Of a stretch of 64,000 bases of DNA, positions 23,422-36,200 are shown piece by piece. Where the stretch lies: assembly GCF_022965805.1 (NCBI RefSeq), contig NW_027331443.1:1-64000 (forward strand). Reading direction: 5' to 3'. The translations under genes and the position numbers were made by a program. The stretch's first letter is position 1. Every line of letters starts with the position of its first letter. The notes beneath the pieces were generated by a model. That model made no database searches. It was not told the DNA's origin and saw only the letters and a list, made by a program, of their open reading frames with translations. Source of the stretch: Primulina eburnea (lineage: Eukaryota > Streptophyta > Magnoliopsida > Lamiales > Gesneriaceae).

Positions 23422-25632
23422 TCTTCATCCCTGGCCACCAATACAGAATCTGCAAGTCCTTATATATCTTGGTACCTCCTGGATGGATAGAATACGGAGA
23501 TGCGTGTGCCTCTGTCAAAATATCCTGTCTGATCGAACCACCACTAGGCACCCACATTCTACCTCTGTATCTCACAATGCCGTCTGAAACTGTGTACAAA
23601 GCACTGCCCTTGGCCTCATCTTTCAGTCTCCATTTCTGTAACTGCTCATCTGAAGACTGACCTGCTCGGATACGGTCTAGCAAATCAGATTTGGCTATCA
23701 GATTAGACAGCCTAGGGGCTCTGCCCTCACGATAAATCTCTAGACCAAACTTCTGAATCTCAGACTGAAGAGGTCTCTGTGTTGATAACTGAGCTATGAC
23801 GGCAACTTTTCTGCTCAAAGCGTCTGCGACAACATTAGCCTTTCCCAGATGGTAGCTAATTTCGCAGTCGTAATCTTTCACAAGTTCCAACCACCGTCTT
23901 TGTCTCATATTCAACTCTTTCTGCGTGAAGAAATATTTGACACTCTTATGATCGGTGAAAATCTGGCATTTCTCACCGTATAGGTAGTGTCTGCAAATTT
24001 TCAGTGCGAAGACAACGGCTGCTAACTCAAGATCGTGCGTCGGGTAGTTCTTCTCGTGCACTTTCAACTGCCTGGAAGCATAAGCTATAACCCGACCCTG
24101 CTGCATCAATACTGCGCCTAACCCGAGCTTAGATGCATCGGTATAAAGCACAAATTCTCCTTGCCCTGTCGGCATGGCTAGCACTGGCGCCGAAATAAGA
24201 GCTTGCTTCAACGTATCGAAGCTCTTCTGACATTCGTCACTCCACGCAAATTTGACATTTTTCTTGGTTAGTGAAGTGAGTGGCACTGCTATGGATGAAA
24301 ATCCCTTAATAAACTTACGGTAGTAACCAGCTAAACCCAAAAAGCTGCGGATTTCTGATGCATTCTTCGGCTCAACCCATTCCTTGACAGCTGCTACTTT
24401 CGCTGGATCCACCTCGATTCCACTGCTAGATACTATATGCCCCAAAAACGCTACTTTCTTTAACCAAAACTCGCACTTACTAAACTTTGCAAACAACTTA
24501 CGACTCTGCAGAACCTGTAAGATTGTCCTCAAGTGTTGGCTATGCTCCTCATGGCTCTTCGAGTATATGAGAATGTCTTCGATAAACACGATGACGAACT
24601 GATCCATGTAGGGCTAAAATACTCGGTTCATGAGGTCCATGAAGATTGCTGGAGCATTTGTCAATCCAAATGGCATTACTAAGAACTCGTAATGCCCATA
24701 TCTGGTTCTGAAGGCTGTTTTGTGGACTTCTGCATCCTTCACTTTCAGCTGATGATACCCTGATCGAAGATCTATCTTAGAGAACACTGCGGCTCCGTGC
24801 AATTGATCAAACAAGTCTTCGATTCTAGGAAGTGTGTATTTGTTCTTGATTGTTACCTTGTTTAACTCACAATAATCGATGCAAGGCATCATGCTCCCAT
24901 CTTTTTTTTTCACAAAGAGTATTGGCGCTCCCCATGGTGAGAAACTCGGGCGGATAAACTCCTTGTCTAAGAGCTCCTGGATCTGCTACTTAAGTTCTAA
25001 CATCTCTGCTGGAGCTAATCTGTACGGTGCCTTAGAGATTGGCACTGTGCCTGGCATGAGATCGATTGTAAACTCTACCTCTCTATCTGGTGGAAAACCT
25101 GCGACGTCGTCTGGAAAGAAGTCTGGGAAATCTCTAACCACTGGCACCCCTGATATGGAAGGAGTGGGCACGTCCGGTGCTGAGATGACACTGGCCAAGA
25201 AAGCCTGACACCCCTTAGAAATTAGTCTCCTCGCCTGCATGCAAGAGATCACTCGCGGGAAACTCCTCCATCTGGCTGGCTCAAAGAGAAACTGCTCCAT
25301 GCCCAATGGTCTGACTAGCACTGATCTCTTTTGAAAGTCGATAAGAACTCTGTTCTTAGTCAGCCAGTCCATCCCCAATATGATGTCGAATTCTGGCATC
25401 GGCAATAGGATTAAATCTGCATATACTAGGTGGCCATGCAGTTCTAGATCGATATCTCTGACCACACTGGTAGCTAACAGCTCTTCCCCTGATGGGACTG
25501 TCACTGAAAAGTTCACGTCTAGGCCAATGGACTTGAGGTCCAAATGATTAGCGAACGTCTCCGATATAAAGGAGTGAGTGGCTCCTGAGTCTATCAGTGC
25601 AGTTGTGGATAATCTCTTAATAAAAATGTTTC
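23422..25632 (-). pseudogene. M1 pol, proximal part: protease, RT, RNase H, start of integrase
   Basis: Read on the minus strand: protease DSGATHSF near 25590, RT with FVKKKDGS (near 24910), MPFGLTNAP and a changed active-site stretch FIEDILIYS (near 24580, normally FIDD), RNase H (YTDAS, DLELAA, TDHKS) and the first half of the integrase zinc domain up to WWPGMK, where M2 cuts in. The frame is one and the same throughout, but TAG stops interrupt it at 24986-24988 and 24614-24616, both at positions where relatives carry glutamine. The changed catalytic motif and the stops mean no active enzyme. A non-coding stretch (25633-25805) separates this part from gag. Confidence 0.88.
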
Positions 25633-25805
25633 CTGAGATGCGTTAGCACAATACAAACTTATATTCCCAAAATTACTATCATACCTCAAGCATAATAGAA
25701 CTCAATATCCCTAGGCACACAAAATATTACTAGCATGCTAATAATCCCAAGTAAAAATTCCACATGCAAGGCAAAATAATACTGAGCTTAGGTAGAAAAG
25801 TTTTC
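25633..25805 (-). other. Intron-like insert between gag zinc knuckle and protease of M1
   Basis: 173 non-coding bases interrupt the polyprotein just before the protease. Removing them joins the frame exactly: after LLTG comes NIFIKRL and then the DSGATHSF protease motif. The 3' end reads CATCTCAG, a good acceptor; the 5' end reads GAAAAC instead of GTAAAC, so the donor would be mutated. G3 has an insert at the same place with a GT donor. It could instead be an insertion of another kind. Confidence 0.4.
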
Positions 25806-26980
25806 CAGTCAGTAAAGTGGTGTCTGGGTCCGCCTCCTGCGCATGCATGGCGAATACCAAGCCCTGGGTTGGCTGCTTCCACTGCGGGCACTCTTTCAGC
25901 ATGTGGTCGCTAGCTCCACACTTGAAGCACTTGCCTGATCCATATAAGCACTGCCCCGGGTGCTGACGGTTGCATTTAGGACACACTGGGTAAGCGACGA
26001 ACTTCTGAGGCGCCCCCTGCTACTGAATTGGACCCTTTCCCTTTGGTGGTCCATGATACGGCTTCTTCCCTGGTGGCCCCTGATACGGTTTCTTGAACTG
26101 GGGCCTCTGATGCTGCTGCTGCTGGTGTTGCCGCGCTTGGTAGGGCCTCTTGCCCAACCTGTCAACCTCAATATCTCGCTGGTCTTGTTCTGCCGTCAAA
26201 GCCCTAGATACGGCGATTGCATAAGAAGTAGGGCCAGCTACCCTCACATCACGGCGCATGATCGGCCGCAATCCATCCATGAAGTGCCTCAGTTTTGCTT
26301 GGGCGTCATTCGCAATGAGGGGTACGAAGTAACACCCCCTCTCAAAATTTCTGACAAAATCTACCACACTACTGTCTCCCTGTCTCAGCGTCATAAATTC
26401 CCTGGTCAGACGAGAGCGTACTCTTCAGCGTGATCGACCTATAATAATTTGTTTGCTTTCAAAAGCTCGACATGAAAGAAGAGATAAAATAGAAAAGTAC
26501 GGGGATCCCATTCCTTAGTCAGGACTAGGGTGAAGTACTTGGCATAGAACACCTCTTTGAATCCGTTCCACGACAGAGTCTGCAAGTTTACTGCCACTGA
26601 TGCACTCTCCCACCATAGTCTAGCATCCCCTGACAGCAAGAATATAGCACATCTGACCCTGTCAGCGTCAGTCAGCTCCATAAAGTCAAATATTACCTCG
26701 ATGGACTTGATCCATCCCTCAGCTACCATCGGGTCAGTAGTACCCGAAAACTCCTTCGGACTCATCCTCCGGAACCTCTCATATACTGCCTCTGGTCTAG
26801 GCCTCTCCTTGGGGCCTAAGCAGTCTGGTTCCTCGCAAACTGCGCAAAGAACCGCGTCATACCAGCAAGCATCTGCGCCTGCATATCTTGTGGTGGTGGA
26901 GGAGGATTGGCTCTTCCCTCATCTCGAGGCTCTCTGTCCTTCTCCCTAGCTTCCTGATTAATCATACGTCTAGGAGGCAT
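25806..26980 (-). pseudogene. gag: M1 gag, broken
   Basis: ATG at 26978-26980 (MPPRRMIN). Pieces follow in order: proline-rich N-terminus, gag core (SPKEFSGTTDP, GDARLWWES, MTLRQGDSSVVDF, LRHFMDGLRP), a glutamine- and proline-rich linker and a CX2CX4HX4C zinc knuckle (CFKCGASDHMLKEC, near 25900). It is broken by a stop and frameshift near 26816, an insertion of roughly 100 bases around 26430-26520 with out-of-frame ends, and a TAG at 26020-26022 in a glutamine-rich stretch. Confidence 0.85.
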
Positions 26981-27203
26981 ATTGTTCCAATGAATTACCC
27001 AACACGTAAACCCAACATGCATGACTATGATATTAATGACATACGATGCATGAAATTTGAACTTAAACATGAACATGCTGAAATCATGACTTAATGCATA
27101 TTATATAGCATAGAGTTTTGAAACTTTAAAACTTACAGACTTGAGGTGTGACTTTGTGAGCTTCTTGCGGCTGGCGGTAGGCGTAACCCTTTACAAGAAC
27201 ACC

Positions 27204-27215
27204 GCTCTGATACCA
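27204..27215 (-). other. M1 primer binding site (initiator tRNA-Met)
   Basis: The minus strand reads TGGTATCAGAGC, two bases inside the 5' LTR. Confidence 0.92.
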
Positions 27216-27217
27216 AC

Positions 27218-29912
27218 TGTAACGTACCGTACTTTTCATACTCAAAATTTGCGGAAAAATTAAAATTTTTTTTAAACATAAAGTAACATTCAAAGTTTGC
27301 CATAAAAATATCTCAACCAAGTCCCCCATAAGACATGGTTGTTCAAAATAACTACAATATAATTTTCTCACAAAACGTTTGCTCAAAATGTTTCTCTCAA
27401 AGCATGAAATCAGAGTAAATTAACATTTGCATAAAAACATAAACATTACGGTCCTCGGGTTAGCCTCCCGCTCAGTCCAAGCCTGCCCCTTTGTCACCAC
27501 CTCCTGTCTCCTCATCAACATACTCACCTGCATCGATCAAGTCTAGTGAGTCTAAAGACTCAACACGTATAAATTGGGAAATAGCGAGTACTACATAATA
27601 AAACCGCATGCAACTTTAAAATAGAACATATATACTTGAACTTGAATTTGCGTACTAAAACTTGAACATACGTATATAACGTAGACGTGCCATAACGTGA
27701 AAAATTGTCATAAACATACTGCATACTAGAACATACGTAACATCATCATTTTTCGTAGAGGCATGTTTCAAAGAAAGTGACCCATAACATAATAAATGCC
27801 TGATCAGACAAACCACAGTACTGGGCTGACAGGGACGTATCCACTGCCACATACATGAGATCCCCGTTCATAATTTAACGGGCTGGTTGGTCTCCGTTCA
27901 TAATTTAACTCTTTCCAACCTCGATCTAACCCGTTCATAGTTTAACGGGCGGATTGGTCCCCGTTCATAATTTAACGCTTTCCAATCCTAAACATAATTT
28001 GGTCACAAGACATGTAGCATACCTCAAAAACTTAAAATATTTTCTTGCACGTCAAACATACTTACTTGGCATCGCGGGATTCGTTGGATTTCACTTCGAG
28101 CCGCTGCTGCACATGCTACATGAATTTCAACACTTAACTTGCATAACTTAGACGTAGGTACTCGAGCTCATCACCGAAGTGCATAAATAGCTTGTCATCC
28201 TAGTTCACTCGGGACTCGACCTCGTTTAATCATACTAACCGTGACATCAAACCCCGAAACAAACTCTACAGTGTCGTGTGAACATTTCCCAACAATAAAA
28301 GACATACACTTACTATTAAAACTTGAAAAGAAGCAAGGACAAAATGTTTCGACAGAAGGGGTGGCGCTCGGGCGGTAAAACTTTACCGCTCGGGCGCTTG
28401 GGTCCGCGCTCGGGCGGTAACAAATTTCCGCTCGAGCGCCGAGTGTACTGGGAAGAACCCTCGGAAAGAAAGAATGGCGCTCGGGCGGTGAGAAATTACC
28501 GCTCGGGCGCCGAGTGTACTGAACTTCGCGACTCTGAAACTTAAACTCTCCATTTTCGATTACACAGACCGTGACAACACCCCGAGGCTCATCCTAGGAC
28601 ACTAAGGCGCTGACTCGACTCCCAAAAAACATTCCAACAACGACATACCCCAAGCAAGCAATCAAATTCGTAAACTCAAATTTTGACACCAATTGATTCC
28701 TACGATTTCTAATGCGACCAACGACCATTGACGCAAAACGAAGCATCGAACTCACCCCAAACTCATACTCAATATACCTAAACACAGCAGCGATCACCCG
28801 TTGATCCCCAATGAAGCTTGCAACAAAAAAACTTCAAGAACACAATTTACGTAAAAGTCGTAGTTTGAGCAGTCCCATGAAAAACGCCATAACTCACTCA
28901 ATTTTCATCCAAAAATCTCGAATTTTATATCAAAATGAAGGAATCAAAAAGTTCTACAACTTTCTAGTTGAAAGTTTTCCCAAAATCCCGACCTACAAAT
29001 CGCAGGTTTCAACAGAACAGTAAGTTTCGAGATTTCAGATCTAAAAAGTATTTCAAAACGCATTCAAACCATTTTCCGCTCAAACGACAAATGTCACACA
29101 TGAATTTTTACACATAAAAATAATACAACACATAATATGACAGGATCGATGCAGAAAGAACAGAATATACGTGCCTTATGATATCAAACGTTACTGAACC
29201 AGCGATATCGAAGCGGAAACGATGCGAGGCTTGATCCGGGATGACCGTGGCACTAAAATCCTTGAAGAATATACACGAAATTTGTTAGAAGATGGAGAGG
29301 GGAGGGGGCGGCTGCTCTATGAGTGAAGAACCCTAGTTTTCTCTCTTTCAAAATAATAAAATTCTGAAACGTGAAGTGAGTGTGTGTGTTTAGTCGTGTA
29401 CAGGTGTGTGTAAAAGTGTGTACGTGTGTGTGAGGTAGAAACGTGTGTGTGGGTTTAAATTTCTGTGTAAATAGTACTAATTAACTAATAAAAATACTAA
29501 TAAAAGGCTAACCCACCTAGTTTAATATAAACTCTACAATTAAAATAACACACACCCAAAAATGCTAATTTTAAAGTTTTAAACTCTTAAAATTACTAAC
29601 TAAATAATTTAGGCTTAAAAATGCTAAAACTAAACAAATCATTTAAAGTGCCCCATCCACAACTAAAAAATAAAATACCGCATTTTCAAATTGCCAGAAA
29701 TCGTCACCGGGTCTTTTCCTCAATCCCGCCTCGAATGATCGCCTGAAACATGAAACTCGAGAAATATTTTAACGTGCATCACATAAACATGAATAATTTA
29801 AAATAATGCATTTTCATAAATCATGCATGACTAAAACTCATTTAAAATTAAGTAAAGGATTTACTAATTAAATAAATGCATGGGTTTTACGTGTATTAAG
29901 TTGTGCTCTACA
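27218..29912 (-). repeat. M1 5' LTR
   Basis: 2695 bases. It carries the palindrome GAGTCTAAAGACTC (27548-27561), tandem units (27862-27990), GC hairpins (28363-28518) and a GT/CA microsatellite (about 29378-29452). A TTTAAA near 29455 is the best TATA candidate, which would place the hairpins inside the transcribed leader. Confidence 0.92.
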
Positions 29913-30301
29913 TGGGTTGTCTCAGGTTTGGATCGGGCGTGGCTCGAGTGAATTAGGAGATTGATCGGTGTGTTCGATAAAGGGTCAAAAATGAAAATTA
30001 TGATGCTAAAATTGAATCCATGGGTCCACGGGTGTGATTAATGACTTGGAAGGGTAGAATAAATACAAAAATATCATGTTTAAAGTTTGGGATAAAAATA
30101 AAGAGTTTTTGGATTTAATCGGGATTTAATCGCCTCACGAAACGCTAATTAACGAGTTAATTGAAACTCCTAGTTTGAAGCTTTATAAATTATGGAAAAA
30201 TTTTATTTATGCTCAAATAATTTTTAAAAGTCTAATTTTTTAATTTGGGAATTTTATATTAAGGTTTGGTTTAATTCGGGATTAAAACGTGTTAATACGT
30301 C

Positions 30302-31233
30302 TGTTGGAAACTTAATTCCGGCGTTTGACAAAAGACTCAACTGAATTCAGCAACTAAAAGCTACCAACTGATCGACTCAACTGAACCTAGCTTAACTGAT
30401 ATTTCAGCAGATATTCTCGCCAGTTCATTCTCGCCAACTGATTTGTTATCAGCTGATCTTTCAGCTGTACACGTCATAAAGTGAAAACGACAACCGACAA
30501 ATAGTACAGTCTTCTGCGAACTGGTAGTGGATCGCCGCATTTCAGAAGTTGCAGTGTACGATCTATCAGGGAATATTGACGTGGCAAACAACGGCTGTTA
30601 TTCAAATAAATGTTACCGTTGACAGAAGCCTATAAATAGTCGAAGAGAGCAGCTGAAGAACTACCGATTCAGAACTACTCATTTTACTTGCTGTTACTCT
30701 GCGAAAATATTCTCTCAACTTCGTCAAATCAAAGCTCAAGCTTATCAGTTTTATCAGTAGCATTCAGGCTACGTTTTGAGCTAGAAAAGGCACTTTGTAA
30801 TCTTTGATAAATTGTACAAGTTGTGCTAAGATCAGTTGTGATCTGTAAAAGAGTTGTTAACTAAGAGTTTCAGTTTTGGCAATAGATAAGTCCAAACTGA
30901 AGTGGGTCAGTACACGTTATTGTATTTGATCAAAGTCTTTTAGTGAATATCCTATCTTTGTGATAGAAGGGGTGACGTAGGAGTTATTCAAGTCTCCGAA
31001 CATCCAGAAACATTTCCTGTGTTATTTACTTTCAGTTATTTATTCTATCTTTCAGTCAGTTAGTTTTCCGCAACTGTTTTATTCAGTTTAACTGATTGTT
31101 ATCGACCGACGAGATACTTGAGTCAGTTTGTAACAAAACTGTACCCAACCTTTCGAAGAAGTTTTAATCTAGCAAGTGTTTATTCAACCCCCCCCTTCTA
31201 AACACTTTCACGCTGAGTTAACCGATCCTATCA
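30302..31233 (+). repeat. C1 5' LTR
   Basis: TGTTGGAAACTT...CCGATCCTATCA, 932 bases. The TATA box is at 30630-30639. AACTGA or TCAGTT occurs about 13 times, far above chance. Confidence 0.95.
30630..30639 (+). promoter_or_regulatory. TATA box of C1 5' LTR
   Basis: CTATAAATAG lies 330 bases into the LTR; the matching box in the 3' LTR is at 40791-40800. Confidence 0.75.
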
Positions 31234-31235
31234 AG

Positions 31236-31247
31236 TGGTATCAGAGC
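31236..31247 (+). other. C1 primer binding site (initiator tRNA-Met)
   Basis: TGGTATCAGAGC, two bases after the LTR. Confidence 0.93.
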
Positions 31248-31291
31248 GAAGTTTATCTTGTCGTAGAACATATTCTCTCAACTGATTCAGT

Positions 31292-33262
31292 ATGTCTTCT
31301 TTCAACAAAATTCCTATGTTTTCCAGGGAAGACTTTGATGACTGGAAAATCAGAATGCAGGCTCATTTAGCTGCACAAGATGATGATATGTGGTACGTCA
31401 TAACTGACGGGCCAATGAAAATTTTGAAAGCAAACACAGCAGTTGCCATCACCGAAGGGGCACCTCATAGAATTGAAAAACCCAGAGATGAGTGGACTGC
31501 TGAAGATAAAAGAAAAGCAAACCTTGACAATGTAGCCAAGGACATACTGTATAAAACACTGGACAAGATAACGTTCAGTAAGATCAAGATGTGCAAGACA
31601 GGAAAAGAGATATGGGAAAAGCTGATTCAGTTATGCGAGGGAAATGAGCAAACAAAGGAAAACAAACTTTCTGTTGCTGTACAGAAGTTTGACAACATCA
31701 AAATGAAAGCTGGAGAATCAATGCTTGAATATGATGAAAGAACCAGTGGAATAATAAATGAACTGAATGCACTTGGAAAAGTGTATACAAATAAAGAAGT
31801 GGCTCTCAAGATTATCAGAGGACTTCCCAGGGAATGGGATGTCAAGACAATGGCCATGAGGGAATCAAAAGACTTGAACAAAGTTGAAATTCATGATTTG
31901 TTTGCTGATCTGAAAGCTTATGAGTTTGAGTTACAAACTCGAGGAGAAGCAGAACCATCAACACCTTCATCAACTACTGCTCTAACTGCTATAAGAACAG
32001 AACCAACTGGTTCAGTTGAAAAAGCTGCAGATCAATTGAGCAATGATGCTATGTCATTGTTTATCAGAAAGTTTGGTAGATTCATGAGGAAGAATCAGGG
32101 AAATTTTCAGAAGAGCTACCAAAGAAATAACTCCAGAGAAGATTCAAACGCTTGCTATAACTGTGGAAAGCCAGGACATTTCATTGCTGACTGCCCAAAA
32201 CCAAAGAAGGACAGTCAAGTCTCAACTGAACGGAAAAAGAAATCATATGAGCACAAAAGGAGACCTAAGGATGAAAGGAAAACCTATAAAAAGAAGCATG
32301 AAGTGCTAGTAGCTGAAGAAAGCAAAGCCAAATGGGCAGAGACTGACAGTGATGAGTCAGAAGCTGAAACTTCATACAGTTCTAGTGAAGAAGAGGAAGA
32401 AGTCAAGTGTCTGATGGCTGATGAGACAGAAGATCAATCAGACAATCAGCAGGTATTCGACTTTAGCTCAACTGATTTCACTAGAGAAGAGCTTATTTCG
32501 ACTCTTCATGACATGGTCAGCGAGTATCAAAAGCTTGCTCTATCATTTGATAAAGCCAGAGCAAAGCAAGATGATCCCTTGGACAACAATACTAAAACTG
32601 ATCAGTCAGTTGATATGTTGAGTCTAAAAAGGGAAATTGCTGAGCTCAATGCTGAAAAGAGCAGGAATCAATTGTTGATTCAAAAATTGATGCTTGAAAA
32701 TGCAAAGCACAACGAGCTCATTCAGGCTTGGAATAAATCTTCAGCAGCTCTAACTGATATTCAGAATTCGCAAAAATCAGTTGCTGACAAGACTGGACTA
32801 GGGTTCAGTAGTCAAAGTGAGATGTCTTCCAATGATACTCAGCCACAACTGAATATGGACAAAGGAAAATTCATTCGCTTTGTCAAATCAGTCGTGGAAC
32901 AAGAACTGCTTGAACCAAGTAAACTGATTGAACCGCCCTTTGAGAACAAGAACAAGGCAAATAGATATGGTATTGGATATAGTCCAAAAATTTCAACTGA
33001 CTCTCGTGGTCAAACATCGAAAAGAATTTCAAAACGATTTTCAAATGAATACTCCAACTACTATAACTGTAAGCCTGTTCAGAAACGATATCGGCCGAAC
33101 AATCAGTTGGGAAAGGCAAAATCACATATTGATTCACCTATGCATCACACACAAAGCACACACAAAACGAGAAAGACCATATGGAATACAGCAACTGGAC
33201 GGTCAGTCAGACTGATCCAAGTTTGGATTCCTAAAGGACTAATCAACTTTGGACCCAAATAA
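31292..33262 (+). CDS. gag: C1 gag
   Basis: 656 codons from the ATG at 31292, which is the first good start 45 bases after the primer site, to TAA at 33260-33262. The N-terminal half is the copia gag domain (EDFDDWKIRMQAHL near 13-26, then blocks around 75-215). A zinc knuckle CX2CX4HX4C is at 288-301, followed by a lysine-rich stretch, an acidic serine-rich stretch (about 355-395) and a likely coiled coil (about 450-490). It would form the cytoplasmic particle that packages RNA. It is long for copia gag, as in Sireviruses. The frame is intact, so the protein could still be made. Codons are loaded with AACTGA/TCAGTT like the rest of the element. Confidence 0.92.
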   Translation: MSSFNKIPMFSREDFDDWKIRMQAHLAAQDDDMWYVITDGPMKILKANTAVAITEGAPHRIEKPRDEWTAEDKRKANLDNVAKDILYKTLDKITFSKIKMCKTGKEIWEKLIQLCEGNEQTKENKLSVAVQKFDNIKMKAGESMLEYDERTSGIINELNALGKVYTNKEVALKIIRGLPREWDVKTMAMRESKDLNKVEIHDLFADLKAYEFELQTRGEAEPSTPSSTTALTAIRTEPTGSVEKAADQLSNDAMSLFIRKFGRFMRKNQGNFQKSYQRNNSREDSNACYNCGKPGHFIADCPKPKKDSQVSTERKKKSYEHKRRPKDERKTYKKKHEVLVAEESKAKWAETDSDESEAETSYSSSEEEEEVKCLMADETEDQSDNQQVFDFSSTDFTREELISTLHDMVSEYQKLALSFDKARAKQDDPLDNNTKTDQSVDMLSLKREIAELNAEKSRNQLLIQKLMLENAKHNELIQAWNKSSAALTDIQNSQKSVADKTGLGFSSQSEMSSNDTQPQLNMDKGKFIRFVKSVVEQELLEPSKLIEPPFENKNKANRYGIGYSPKISTDSRGQTSKRISKRFSNEYSNYYNCKPVQKRYRPNNQLGKAKSHIDSPMHHTQSTHKTRKTIWNTATGRSVRLIQVWIPKGLINFGPK

Positions 33263-33295
33263 ACAAAGGGTACCACAATCTTATTTTGTATGTGA

Positions 33296-36200
33296 ATGCA
33301 GGTAACAGGTACAACTGAAGATTCAGTTTGGTATCTGGACAGTGGATGCTCAAGACACATGACAGGTGATTCAAAACTGCTATCCAAACTGATCAAATAC
33401 GATGGTCCAAAGATTAGTTTTGGAGACAACTCGAAAGGTACAACTGTGGGTAAGGGTAAGCTTATCCATGGTAATTTTATCATTAATGATGTTTTATTGG
33501 TTGAAAATCTCAAGTATAATCTGATAAGCATCAGTCAGTTATGCGATAATGGATTTTCAGTTCAATTTGACAAACTTATTTGCTCAGTCAAAAACTCAAC
33601 TGATGAGGTCATTCTAACTGGCAAAAGATGTGGAAACACATACAAAGTCAGCTGGAATGATCAACCTTATGCACCAGTATGTCTTATTGCCTCAAAATCT
33701 TCGAAAAACTGGTTATGGCATAAGAGGTTAAACCACTTGAATTTCAAATCTATTGCATATTTGAGTAAACATGATCTTGTGACTGGGCTGCCCAAAATGG
33801 ATTTTACAAAAGACAAAATTTGCTCAGAATGTCAGTTTGGCAAACAAATAAAATCTTCTTTTAAGAACAAGGGTCGTAAATCTTCTTCCCGATGCTTAGA
33901 ACTATTACATATGGATCTCTTTGGTCCAATACCGGTGATGAGCTTAGGGAGAATGAAATATACCTTGGTGGTTGTAGATGATTTTTCTAGATTCACTTGG
34001 GTCATTTTTCTCAAGACCAAAGACCAAACTGCTGCTCAACTGATCAAGCTTTTCAAAAGATTATCAAATGAAAAATCAGTTGGAATTGACAGAATCAGAT
34101 CCGATCGAGGAACTGAATTTATCAATAAAATTCTTTCAAACTATTTAGAGAATACTGGAATCAAACATGAGCTCTCAGCAGCAAGAACTCCTCAGCAAAA
34201 TGGTGTAGCTGAAAGGAGAAATCGAACACTTAAGGAAGCTGCTAGAACAATGCTTGCTGATTCTAGTATCTCTCAAAGGTTTTGGGCAGAAGCAGTAAAC
34301 ACTGCGTGTTACACTCAAAACAGATCAATGATTAATAAGAATCATTTGAAAACACCGTATGAGATCTGGCATGGAAGAAAAAGTGTGGTTTCTTACTTTA
34401 AAATATTCGGCTGCAGATGTTTTATACTCGACAATGGTAAAACTCATTTAAAAGCTTTTGATGCTAAATCTGCAGAAGGAATATTTCTTGGTTATTCATC
34501 AGTAAGTAAAGCTTACAGAGTCTTCAACAAAAACACTTTAAATGTTGAAGAATCTATTCATGTTGTTTTTGATGAAACTGTACTAACTGATAAGCCAACT
34601 GATACAGTTGAGCTAGCTGACAGATTTACAGATATCAGTTTGGAGGATGATGATGAAGAAGATACTCATATTAATCAAAGCAATCTCCAAACACCTGAAC
34701 CTGAGATATTAGATCAGGCTGTTGAATTGGAAGCTAATCAGTTAGTAGAACAAACAAATGAGATTCAGTTGCCAACTGAAACAGCTCCAACTGAAACTGA
34801 AACCAATCAGTTACCTACTGAAGCAGTTACCAATTTGGAATCAACAAATGCTGAACTCAGATGGAAGAAATCACATCCTCCAGAATTGGTGATAGGTAAT
34901 CCATCTGATCCGGTAAGAACGAGAAATAAAATGCTTAACTTATTCATTCATTCAGCTTTTGTATCTCAACTGGAACCAAAGAAAACTGATGAAGCTCTTG
35001 CTGATCCTAACTGGATAAATGCTATGCAAGAAGAGCTAAATCAGTTTATCCATAATAATGTCTGGAACTTAGTTCCAAGACCAATTTCCAAAACTGTTAT
35101 AGGTACAAAATGGGTATACAGGAACAAACTGAACGAGGATGGTTCAGTTGTGCGCAACAAAGCAAGGCTAGTTGCACAAGGATACAGGCAGGAAGAAGGA
35201 ATTGATTATGATGAGACATATGCACCAGTTGCAAGACTGGAAGCAATAAGAATATTCCTGGCCTATGCATCATTCAAAAATTTCAAAGTGTACCAGATGG
35301 ATGTTAAAAGCGCATTTCTGAATGGACAGTTGCAGGAAGAAGTCTTTGTTGAACAACCTCCAGGTTTTGTTAATCATCACCTTCCTGATCATGTCTATCA
35401 TTTGAACAAAGCCTTATATGGTCTTAAACAAGCTCCAAGAGCTTGGTACGAAACTCTCTCAAAATTTCTAACTGATCATGATTTTTCTGTTGGATCAGTT
35501 GATAAGACGTTGTTCAAATTTTCTAAGAATGATCATATCTTACTTGTTCAAATTTATGTTGATGATATCATATTTGGGTCAACTAACCCCAAATTATGTG
35601 AGAAATTTGCTAAGTTGATGCAGGAAAAATTCGAAATGAGCATGATGGGTGAACTGACATTCTTTCTTGGATTACAAGTGAAACAATTGGATTCAGGCAC
35701 CTTCATCAGTCAAACAAAATATACAAAGGAATTACTAAAGAAATTTGGCATGGAATCGTGTTCAGCTGCAAGCACTCCCATGAGCTCATCAGTTAAACTA
35801 GACACTGATCAAGGGGGAATATCAGTTGAGACGACGCTTTACAGAGGTTTAATAGGTTCATTATTGTATCTAACTGCTAGTCGTCCTGATATTGTGTTTG
35901 CTGTCTGTATGTGTGCTAGATTTCAGGCAAATCCTAAGCAATCCCATTTTGCTGCTGCCAAACGTATTTTGAAATATCTTAAAGGCACACAAAATGTTGG
36001 GTTATGGTATTCTAAAGACTCATCTTTCAATTTAGTTGGTTATTCAGATGCAGACTATGCAGGATGTAAACTTGATCGAAAAAGTACAAGTGGATCATGT
36101 CAGTTTCTAGGAGACCGACTGATTTCTTGGTTCAGCAAAAAGCAAACATCCATAGCAACTTCCACAACTGAAGCAGAATATCTTGCTGCTGGAAGCTGTT

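Larger units (their letters stand above)
12320..29912 (-). mobile_element. M1: chromovirus-type Ty3/gypsy element (minus), split by M2
   Basis: LTRs are 12320-15074 and 27218-29912, flanked by TGGGT (12315-12319 and 29913-29917). Order on the minus strand: 5' LTR, primer site, gag, protease, RT, RNase H, integrase with chromodomain-like tail, polypurine tract, 3' LTR. M2 is inserted in the integrase zinc-binding region. At least four premature stops and several frameshifts make it non-autonomous. The LTRs differ by a few percent, partly through a tandem-repeat copy difference. Confidence 0.92.

Noticed and set aside
30361..30591. 76-codon antisense ORF in the C1 LTR, repeated at 40522-40752
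   Set aside because: The identity of the two copies only reflects identical LTRs. No domain, and it overlaps U3 promoter sequence.
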